Of a DNA stretch of 6,222 nt, positions 1 through 5,663 are shown piece by piece. The position numbers were made by a program, and so were the translations under genes. The notes under the pieces are model-generated. The model was not told where the DNA came from and made no database searches. It saw only the letters and a program-made list of their open reading frames with translations. The stretch is from Bifidobacteriaceae bacterium (GTDB taxonomy: Bacteria; Actinomycetota; Actinomycetes; Actinomycetales; Bifidobacteriaceae), in contig JAISKS010000074.1 in NCBI GenBank assembly GCA_031260825.1, positions 1 to 6,222 of the forward strand. Reading direction: 5' to 3'. The first letter of the stretch is position 1. Every line of letters starts with the position of its first letter.

Positions 1-53
1 AAACTAATTTTGAGATTTTCATACATTTCAGCATTCTGCTAAAAACTAATTTT
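1..53. repeat. 11-bp direct repeat upstream of clpC
   Basis: AAACTAATTTT occurs at 1-11 and again at 43-53, a 42-bp offset that is four helical turns. The second copy lies between the -35 region and the -10 of the clpC promoter. This could be a pair of regulator sites on one face of the helix, or chance in AT-rich DNA. The left copy touches the window edge, so its full extent is unknown. Confidence 0.35.
26..44. promoter_or_regulatory. imperfect dyad over the clpC -35 region (possible operator)
   Basis: TTTcAGCA-TTC-TGCTaAAA is an inverted repeat centred at position 35, with one mismatched pair. It covers about -45 to -27 relative to the predicted clpC start at 71, where a repressor or activator would act. 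Actinobacterial clpC genes are known targets of the activator ClgR, whose site is also a dyad, but this sequence lacks the CGC/GCG halves of the usual ClgR site, so no regulator is assigned. Confidence 0.3.
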
Positions 54-55
54 TA

Positions 56-71
56 TGGTAAAATATACATA
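56..71 (+). promoter_or_regulatory. clpC promoter, extended -10, probably leaderless
   Basis: TGG-TAAAAT at 56-64 is an extended -10 (TGn followed by a five-of-six hexamer match). No good -35 is seen at the proper distance, which is normal for extended -10 promoters. Start sites usually lie about seven bases after the hexamer, here at or next to A71, the first base of the clpC ATG. There is no Shine-Dalgarno sequence before the ATG; the nearest GG, at 57-58, belongs to the promoter and is too far away. The transcript is therefore inferred to be leaderless. The element closely matches the second rplJ promoter (TGGTATAAT). Confidence 0.7.
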
Positions 72-2665
72 TGACAGAAAAAATTGATTCCCATGCTAGA
101 AACGCATTAGGTTATGCGCAAGAAGAAGCAAGACATTTTAAGCATAATTTTTGCGGTACTGAACATTTAATTATCGGTCTATATATGGAGACCGAAGGTA
201 TTGCACATAAAGTTTTAGAATATTTAGATGTAAATGAAGATGTTCTTAGATCAGCTCTTCAAGAATTTACAGGCTTTGGAAGCACTGATTATTCGGGAGA
301 TCCTGGCAAATATGTTGCATCAACACCTCGCGTAATTAAAATAATTAAGGCTGCTGATAAATGGTTAAAACCTACACATAAAGAGGTTATTGGTACAGAA
401 CATATACTGCTACAAATCGCTGAAGAAGGCGACGGTATTGCCATCTCTCTTCTAAAAAATATGAAGATTACACCGACTACTATTATGAAAGCTTATTTCG
501 AATTAGAGTCAAAAAATAATAGACTTAACCCAGAAGATTTTGGACTTCGACCAAGTGATTTTCTCGATGCTGATGAACAGGATTCTGTTGGCGGAGATGG
601 ACTTTTTGATAATTTTCCTGGCTTTGGTGGAGATGACGAAGATGGCGGCGGTTTCCCAATGTTTCAAAAAATCAAAGGAAACTCAGGCAAAAAAGGCAAA
701 ACTGCAATTGAATCTTATACTGTAAATCTTACAAATCTAGCAATTAAAGATGAACTAGATCCAGTGATCGGCCGCGAAAATGAGGTTGAAAGAGCACAAC
801 ATATTATTAGCCGCAGATTGAAAAATAACCCAATTTTAATCGGTGAACCTGGCGTTGGAAAAACTGCAATTGTTGAGAGACTTGCAAGTAATATTGCGAG
901 CGGAAATGTACCACTTAATATTTTTGGTTTTACAGTGCTTTCATTAGATTTAACTTCTGTAGTTGCTGGTACAGTATTTCGCGGACAGTTCGAACAACGA
1001 ATCAAACAATTAATCGACGAAATTAAAGAAAATGGAAAAATAATTTTATTCATCGACGAGATACATACCCTTATTGGAGCTGGCTCAGGCGAGGGTAGTA
1101 TGGATGCTGCTAATATTTTAAAACCTGCGCTTGCACGAGGAGAAATCAGAGTAATTGGTGCTACAACTTTAGATGAATATCAAAAATATTTCGAAAAAGA
1201 CGCAGCTCTTACACGCCGTTTTCAACCTATTATTGTAGACGAACCTAGTCAATTAGAATCGCTTAGAATTCTTGAGGGAATAAAGGAGTCTTATGAAAAA
1301 TATCATAATGTTCTTTATACAAAAGATTCATTAGAACTTGCTGTAAAGCTTAGCGATAGATATGTTACAGATAGACATTTGCCAGATAAGGCGATTGATT
1401 TAGTTGATGAAGCAGGTGCGTACCTTTCGACAATAAATAATGTACCAACTGATGAATTAAAAGAAGTTCAAAAACAGATTCAAGATGTTGAACTTAATAT
1501 GGAGAATTTTGGTAAAAAAGAAAAAGAGTATAAATATCTTGCTTTAGAAAAAAATAAATTGCAAGATTCTTTGGAAAATATCTTAGAAGATTTGACTGCA
1601 AAAAATGAAAAACCAGCTAAAGTTGAATCAAGTCATATCGCTGAAATTTTGTCAAAATCAACAGGCATACCTGTAAGCAAACTTACAAGTGAAGATGCTG
1701 CGAGATTATCTAATATGGAAGAAATTTTACATAAGAGAATTATCGGTCAAGATGCTGCGATTAAATCTATATCACAAGCAATTCGCCGTACATTTGCTGG
1801 GCTAAAAGATCCTAAGAGACCTTCTGGTTCATTTATTTTCGCTGGTCCAACTGGTGTTGGAAAGACAGAACTTACTAAAACATTAGCTGAATTTTTATTC
1901 GATGACGAAGAGGCATTAATTCAGTTTGATATGAGTGAGTTTGCAGAAAAATATACAGCTTCAAAATTATTTGGTGCACCTCCAGGATATGTTGGGCATG
2001 AGCAAGGTGGAGAATTAACTGAAAAAGTTAGAAGAAAACCTTTCTCGATAATTTTGTTTGATGAGATCGAAAAAGCACATCCAGATATCTTTAATACTTT
2101 GCTACAAATTTTAGAGGAAGGTAGATTAACTGATGGTCGTGGACGAGTAGTTGACTTCAAAAATACTATAATTATTATGACAACAAATCTTGGTGGAAAT
2201 GATATTACAAAATCTCAATCTACAGGATTTAGCGGAAATAATAAACAAGATGATAGTGATTATTTAGAGATGAAAGCTAAAGTGACAACTGCATTAAATG
2301 GTAACTTTAGACCTGAATTTCTAAACAGAATCGATGACGTGATTGTATTTCCTCAGCTATCAAAAGACGAGGTTAGACAAATTGCACAGATGTATATTGA
2401 AAAACTATCAGCACGTTTAGAGGAAAGAAATATCAATATAAAATTTGATGATAAAGCTCTTGATACAATTGTTGAAATTGGATATGATCCTATGCTTGGA
2501 GCACGTCCTCTTCGTAGAGCTATCAATAAATATATTGAAGATGAAATAAGTGAGAGAATAATTTTTGGAGAAATAAATGACGGTAATTCTGTAGAAATTG
2601 GCGTTGAAAAATATGATGAAAAGAAGAAAGAAGATTCTAAATTTTCATTCAGTGTAAATAAATAA
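71..2665 (+). CDS. clpC: ATP-dependent Clp protease ATP-binding subunit ClpC
   Basis: Hsp100/AAA+ unfoldase that forms hexamers, threads substrate proteins through its pore and feeds them to ClpP in the cytosol. The 864 residues match the family length. In order: a Clp-N double repeat (about 3-148), an acidic Gly/Phe-rich linker (about 150-212), AAA-1 with Walker A G258-T265 and Walker B D329-E330, a middle helical segment (about 440-505), AAA-2 with Walker A G592-T599, Walker B D664-E665, pore loop GYVG 639-642 and arginine R753, and a C-terminal domain with GARPLRR. Start ATG 71 is supported by collinear alignment of the N-terminus with mycobacterial ClpC1 and by the leaderless promoter. 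Oddities: the ClpP-docking tripeptide is T718-G-F instead of Leu/Ile/Val-G-Phe/Leu, the AAA-1 pore loop is VFRG instead of KYRG, and the UVR motif is barely recognisable. The gene ends in three consecutive in-frame TAA codons (2663-2671). Family is certain; ClpC rather than ClpA/ClpB follows from the N-domain, the short middle domain and the AAA-2 sequence. Confidence 0.96.
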   Translation: MTEKIDSHARNALGYAQEEARHFKHNFCGTEHLIIGLYMETEGIAHKVLEYLDVNEDVLRSALQEFTGFGSTDYSGDPGKYVASTPRVIKIIKAADKWLKPTHKEVIGTEHILLQIAEEGDGIAISLLKNMKITPTTIMKAYFELESKNNRLNPEDFGLRPSDFLDADEQDSVGGDGLFDNFPGFGGDDEDGGGFPMFQKIKGNSGKKGKTAIESYTVNLTNLAIKDELDPVIGRENEVERAQHIISRRLKNNPILIGEPGVGKTAIVERLASNIASGNVPLNIFGFTVLSLDLTSVVAGTVFRGQFEQRIKQLIDEIKENGKIILFIDEIHTLIGAGSGEGSMDAANILKPALARGEIRVIGATTLDEYQKYFEKDAALTRRFQPIIVDEPSQLESLRILEGIKESYEKYHNVLYTKDSLELAVKLSDRYVTDRHLPDKAIDLVDEAGAYLSTINNVPTDELKEVQKQIQDVELNMENFGKKEKEYKYLALEKNKLQDSLENILEDLTAKNEKPAKVESSHIAEILSKSTGIPVSKLTSEDAARLSNMEEILHKRIIGQDAAIKSISQAIRRTFAGLKDPKRPSGSFIFAGPTGVGKTELTKTLAEFLFDDEEALIQFDMSEFAEKYTASKLFGAPPGYVGHEQGGELTEKVRRKPFSIILFDEIEKAHPDIFNTLLQILEEGRLTDGRGRVVDFKNTIIIMTTNLGGNDITKSQSTGFSGNNKQDDSDYLEMKAKVTTALNGNFRPEFLNRIDDVIVFPQLSKDEVRQIAQMYIEKLSARLEERNINIKFDDKALDTIVEIGYDPMLGARPLRRAINKYIEDEISERIIFGEINDGNSVEIGVEKYDEKKKEDSKFSFSVNK

Positions 2666-2670
2666 TAATA

Positions 2671-2687
2671 ACTATATTATATATAGT
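2671..2687. repeat. AT-only dyad after clpC
   Basis: ACTATAT-TAT-ATATAGT has perfect 7-bp arms around a 3-nt centre, starting six bases after the clpC stop. It has no GC-rich stem or U-tract, so it is not a convincing terminator. TATATT/TATATA inside it could act as a weak -10 for rne, but no TG extension or -35 supports this. A GC-rich 8-bp palindrome, CTGCGCAG at 2708-2715, follows just before the rne ribosome binding site. Confidence 0.4.
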
Positions 2688-2717
2688 GTGATGATGTGGC
2701 TTAATCGCTGCGCAGAA

Positions 2718-2723
2718 AGAAGG
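2718..2723 (+). promoter_or_regulatory. ribosome binding site fixing the rne GTG start
   Basis: AGAAGG lies five bases before the GTG at 2729. An in-frame TAA at 2702-2704 excludes a longer protein, and no ATG, GTG or TTG lies between it and 2729. This makes GTG 2729 the most credible start of rne. Confidence 0.7.
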
Positions 2724-2728
2724 TAAAA

Positions 2729-4936
2729 GTGGCTAAGAAAAATGTCGATCCTTTTGCTATTCCAGATGACATAAATGTTGAAGAAATAGCTAAAAAAGTA
2801 AAAGAAGAGAAGTCTAAGAATTCTAGTGAAAATAAGGGTTCTAAGGGGTCTAAAGGTTCATCTAAGGGTGGATCTAAAGGCGGCTCAAAAGGCGGATCTA
2901 AGGATTCATCCAATGGCTCAAAAGGTGATTCTAATGGAAATTCTAATGATGGTTCAAACGGTTCATCTAAGGGTGATTCTAAAGGTGATTCAAATGGCGG
3001 TTCAAACGGCGGATCTAATGGTTCGTCTAATGGCGAGTCTAAAAATGTTAGAAAACGTTCGAAAAATAATAATTCGAATAAATCATCTGATAATTCTAAT
3101 TCTTCAAATGAGTCAGAAAACAAAAATGAAGATTCTTCAAATTCTAATGATTCAAATAATGTGAAAGTTAGAAAACGTAATAGAAACGGAAATAACGGTG
3201 GCGGAAATTCTGAGCCTGAGTCAATCGAAGGTTCAACTCGTTTAGAAGCTAAAAAAAGACGTATTGCTGATAATAAAAAACAAACTAAAGTTGACAGATT
3301 TATTAGTGATGCAAAAACTCTTAATTTAAGAGATAATGTAAAACGCGAAATGTTAATTCGTAAGAATGGTATATTTACACAAATCGCTATTTTAGAAGAT
3401 GATATTTTAGCTGAGCATCATATCTCAAGAATGACTGATGTGTCTATGGTTGGAAATATTTATGTTGGTGTTGTTCAGAATTTACTTCCATCAATGGAAG
3501 CTGCTTTTTGCAATATTGGCGCTCAAAGAAATGGTGTACTTTATGCCGGTGAAGTCAACTATGACAAAGCTAATAATAAAAAAGGCGAGGAATCAATTAC
3601 TGATGTATTAAAGGTTGGCGACAATGTTATCGTGCAAGTAACGAAAGATCCATTCGGACAAAAAGGTGCTAGACTAACTTCTCAAATAAATATCGATGGT
3701 CATTTCTTGTCGTATGTACCAGATAAAAAATTAGTTGGAATTTCTAAGAAATTTACTAAACAACAAAGAACTCGTGTTCGCGCATTAGTCGATGAATTCT
3801 TACCAGAGGGTCAAGGTGTTGTATTAAAAAATAATGCTGTTGAGGCAACTTTTGAACAACTTCGTGATGATTATGAAAGATTAGTAGCAAAATGGGAAGA
3901 TGTAAAAAAGAAAATTTCTAAAGCAACTCCACCTGAATTAATTTCTTCTGAAACTAGTTTAGCTGTGAAATCAGTTCGTGAATTATTCTCAAATCGCTAT
4001 TCAAATTTGTATATTTCAGACAAATCATTAGCTGATGAAATCAAAGAATATTTAGAGGGTGTTGATGGCGAATTAGCATCAAAAGTATCATATACTGAAA
4101 AAGATAAATTCGAAGATTATGATATTGATGGAGCTCTTTCAAAAGCACTTTCTAGAAAAGTATATTTACCAAGTGGTGGTTCAATCGTGATCGATAGAAC
4201 TGAAGCTTTAACAGCAATTGACGTTAATACTGGTAGATTTGTTAGTGATAAAAAACTTGGTCTAGAAGAAATTATTACGAAAAATAACTTTGAAGCTGCT
4301 GAGGAAATTGTTCGTCAACTTCGTCTTCGTGATATTGGTGGAATCATCATTATCGACTTTGTAGATATGGTACTTGACAGCAATCGCGAGGCAGTACTTC
4401 GTCGTTTAATCGAATGTTTAGAGCGTGATCAAACAAATCACCAAGTGACAGAAGTGACAAGCCTTGGTCTTGTGCAACTTACTAGAAAACGCCTAGGACA
4501 GGGACTTGTAGAGAGTTATTCTTCATCATGTAAAGTTTGTGGTGGTCGCGGATTCGTTATTTCTGACGACATTTCTCTAAAAGATACTCACATTGGTAAT
4601 GATTCGGATAAATCATCAGTTAACGCAAATACTGTAACACCTGATGATGTTGAAGTTCTTGCAAACGCAATCAGCAGTCCAGTTAATGATGACGCAAAAG
4701 ACAAAATCAAATCTATGGCTACAAATATGTTCAAAAATATTACTGGCATAGAAACTGATTCAGAGCCTGTAAAAACACAGGATCAACCAGTAGTTGTTGT
4801 TACGGAAAAGATCACTGAGATAATTAGTGAAGCAGATTCTAAAGAAGATGACTTAATTGCTGAGAAAGTTGATGTAGCTGAGCTTGAATCTAAAGATGAA
4901 ATTTCGGATGACGAATTAAAAAACTTGATGAACTAG
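2729..4936 (+). CDS. rne: ribonuclease E/G (actinobacterial Rne type)
   Basis: Endoribonuclease of the RNase E/G family, which makes the initiating cuts in mRNA decay and processes rRNA and tRNA precursors. The 735 residues are shorter than mycobacterial Rne (about 950). Residues 1-36 are polar, 37-104 are a Ser/Gly/Lys/Asn tetrapeptide repeat, and 105-167 are Asn/Ser-rich with two VRKR patches (107-110, 147-150). STRLEAKKRR (169-178) opens the conserved part. The S1-like domain starts near 217 (TQIAILED, VGNIYVGVVQN from 241). The DNase I-like catalytic part has AIDVNTGR with D498 and N500, and IIIIDFVDM with D543, matching E. coli D303, N305 and D346. The Zn-link CxxC is C601/C604. Residues about 615-735 are an acidic, probably disordered tail. 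Oddity: residues matching the E. coli 5'-phosphate sensor R169, T170 and R373 are K367, N368 and N570. The gene lies 63 bp after clpC with no strong terminator between. In many actinobacteria rne sits near rplU-rpmA, whereas here rplJ-rplL follows. Confidence 0.95.
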   Translation: MAKKNVDPFAIPDDINVEEIAKKVKEEKSKNSSENKGSKGSKGSSKGGSKGGSKGGSKDSSNGSKGDSNGNSNDGSNGSSKGDSKGDSNGGSNGGSNGSSNGESKNVRKRSKNNNSNKSSDNSNSSNESENKNEDSSNSNDSNNVKVRKRNRNGNNGGGNSEPESIEGSTRLEAKKRRIADNKKQTKVDRFISDAKTLNLRDNVKREMLIRKNGIFTQIAILEDDILAEHHISRMTDVSMVGNIYVGVVQNLLPSMEAAFCNIGAQRNGVLYAGEVNYDKANNKKGEESITDVLKVGDNVIVQVTKDPFGQKGARLTSQINIDGHFLSYVPDKKLVGISKKFTKQQRTRVRALVDEFLPEGQGVVLKNNAVEATFEQLRDDYERLVAKWEDVKKKISKATPPELISSETSLAVKSVRELFSNRYSNLYISDKSLADEIKEYLEGVDGELASKVSYTEKDKFEDYDIDGALSKALSRKVYLPSGGSIVIDRTEALTAIDVNTGRFVSDKKLGLEEIITKNNFEAAEEIVRQLRLRDIGGIIIIDFVDMVLDSNREAVLRRLIECLERDQTNHQVTEVTSLGLVQLTRKRLGQGLVESYSSSCKVCGGRGFVISDDISLKDTHIGNDSDKSSVNANTVTPDDVEVLANAISSPVNDDAKDKIKSMATNMFKNITGIETDSEPVKTQDQPVVVVTEKITEIISEADSKEDDLIAEKVDVAELESKDEISDDELKNLMN
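2837..3040 (+). repeat. degenerate 12-bp tandem repeat coding (S-K/N-G-x)n
   Basis: Residues 37-104 of RNase E read as about 16-17 copies of a tetrapeptide, mostly S-K-G-G, S-K-G-D, S-N-G-G or S-N-G-S. The DNA unit is about 12 bp (TCT-AAG/AAT-GGT/GGC-G/TxT). The first half is mostly Lys and the second mostly Asn. Synonymous variation among copies shows the array is not freshly expanded, but copy number could change by slippage without a frameshift. The same repeats create a meaningless long open frame on the opposite strand. Confidence 0.85.
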
Positions 4937-4961
4937 AAAATCTAGTGTTATAATTGAGCAG
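4925..4961 (+). promoter_or_regulatory. rplJ promoter P1, extended -10
   Basis: TGT-TATAAT at 4946-4954 is a perfect extended -10. TTGATG at 4925-4930, inside the last codons of rne, is a four-of-six -35 with an 18-bp spacer. The predicted start is near 4961. Its TG element overlaps the right arm of the dyad at 4932-4946, so a dyad-binding protein would compete with RNA polymerase here. Confidence 0.7.
4932..4946. repeat. dyad over the rne stop codon and P1 spacer
   Basis: ACTAGA-AAA-TCTAGT has perfect 6-bp arms and a 3-nt centre. The rne stop TAG (4934-4936) lies in the left arm. The right arm is followed by GTTATAATT rather than a U-run, so it does not look like a terminator. It may be a 3'-end hairpin of the rne mRNA, an operator within P1, or both. 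Confidence 0.45.
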
Positions 4962-4991
4962 CATAAGATTTTTTGTGGTATAATATAAGTA
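4954..4991 (+). promoter_or_regulatory. rplJ promoter P2, extended -10
   Basis: TGG-TATAAT at 4976-4984 is a perfect extended -10, exactly 30 bp downstream of the P1 hexamer. The only -35-like sequence is TTGAGC at 4954-4959, with a long 19-bp spacer. The predicted start near 4991 puts ACCAAAGATCG, the likely beginning of the L10 leader, at the very 5' end of the RNA. P2 is therefore probably the main rplJ-rplL promoter. Confidence 0.75.
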
Positions 4992-5090
4992 CCAAAGATC
5001 GACGGTAGTTTGTAAATCCTTCGTAGGCGTTTATATTAGGCAGAAATTCTGTCTATTCTTTTCGTTTCCGAGACTTTTCAATCTTCCATT
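4991..5090 (+). ncRNA. probable ribosomal protein L10 leader
   Basis: The roughly 125-nt untranslated region before rplJ has the position and sequence blocks of an L10 leader, the structure to which L10-(L12)n binds to repress its own operon. CCAAAGATCGACGGTAG at 4992-5008 and CCTTCGTAGGCG at 5018-5029 resemble conserved blocks of actinobacterial rplJ leaders as I recall them. AAGAT (4995-4999) can pair with ATCTT (5081-5085), closing the element. A local hairpin of AGGCAGA (5038-5044) with TCTGTCT (5048-5054), one G-U pair and a 3-nt loop, lies inside. The assignment rests on context and remembered consensus, not a covariance search; the boundaries are approximate. Confidence 0.6.
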
Positions 5091-5117
5091 TATCTTATAT
5101 TTTTAAAGGAGATATAA

Positions 5118-5627
5118 ATGGTAAATCAAAAAAATGTAGAAACTAAGGCAGAGATTTTTTCTAAAATTGAAAAATCTAATGCATTGTTTTTTACTGAATA
5201 TCGAGGCCTAACTGTTGCTGAGCTTAAAGACTTGCGCAATAAATTAGGTTTAGAGAATGAGTATAATGTAACAAAAAATACTCTTGCTAAAATCGCTGCG
5301 AAAGAAGCAGGTCTACCAGATCTAGACTCATATCTTTCAGGTGCAACCGCAATCGGTTTCATCGGTGACGACCCTATCAATGCTGCAAAAGTTTTTGCTG
5401 ATTTCTCAAAAGGAAACGAAAAACTTATCGTAAAAGGTGCATTATATGATGGTGTTGTTTACGATGCTGAGGGCGTTAAGAAATTAGCATCTCTAGAAAG
5501 TCGCGAAGTTTTGCTTGCAAAATTCGCTGGCGATGTGAAAGCTACAATGGCTATGGCTGCTGCAACTTTCCAAGCGCTTCCTACGAAGACGGTAAGAACA
5601 ATCGACGCTTTAAAAGCTCAAAAATAG
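5118..5627 (+). CDS. rplJ: 50S ribosomal protein L10
   Basis: Base of the ribosomal stalk. It binds 23S rRNA near the GTPase centre and carries the L7/L12 dimers that recruit translation factors; free L10-L12 represses its own mRNA through the leader. The 169 residues fit the family. The N-terminal globular domain shows LFFTEYRGLTVAELKDLRNKL (23-43) and the YNVTKNTLAKIA rRNA-binding segment (49-60). A central AIGFIGDDPINAAKVFADF segment follows. The C-terminal helical region, from about residue 125, is Ala/Met-rich and binds L12 dimers. The ATG has a strong Shine-Dalgarno, AAAGGAG (5105-5111), six bases upstream. It is followed after 36 bp by rplL and expressed from P1/P2. The residues MVNQKNV are a little shorter at the N-terminus than in some relatives, but no upstream in-frame start with a ribosome site is seen. 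Identification is secure. Confidence 0.97.
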   Translation: MVNQKNVETKAEIFSKIEKSNALFFTEYRGLTVAELKDLRNKLGLENEYNVTKNTLAKIAAKEAGLPDLDSYLSGATAIGFIGDDPINAAKVFADFSKGNEKLIVKGALYDGVVYDAEGVKKLASLESREVLLAKFAGDVKATMAMAAATFQALPTKTVRTIDALKAQK

Positions 5628-5663
5628 AAAAAATAAAAATAGTTATATAAAGGAAAAAATAAA

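Noticed and set aside
540..725. 61-codon + strand open frame in the ClpC linker region
   Set aside because: Alternative frame of clpC without its own start signals; the clpC frame here is continuous with both flanking domains.
715..1053. 112-codon minus-strand open frame inside clpC
   Set aside because: Lies opposite the conserved AAA-1 region and has no promoter, ribosome site or family resemblance.
1921..2160. 79-codon minus-strand open frame inside clpC
   Set aside because: Antisense to the highly conserved AAA-2 module; no independent evidence of coding.
2701..3123. 140-codon open frame on the minus strand rich in Pro, Leu, Asp and Glu
   Set aside because: It is the antisense reading of the Ser/Gly/Lys repeat of rne; its own repeats follow from the repeat DNA and nothing in it looks like a real protein.
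2826..3164. 112-codon + strand open frame within rne
   Set aside because: A frame-shifted reading of the repeat region, kept open by low complexity; no ribosome site and no recognisable domain.
4932..4946. Intrinsic terminator for rne
   Set aside because: The stem is only 6 bp, AT-rich, and followed by GTTATAATT, a promoter element, rather than a U-tract.
4991..5117. A tRNA or another riboswitch class before rplJ
   Set aside because: No cloverleaf or CCA-like end is visible, and the location directly before rplJ with L10-leader-like blocks explains it better.
5126..5380. 84-codon minus-strand open frame opposite rplJ
   Set aside because: Shadow of a certain ribosomal protein gene.
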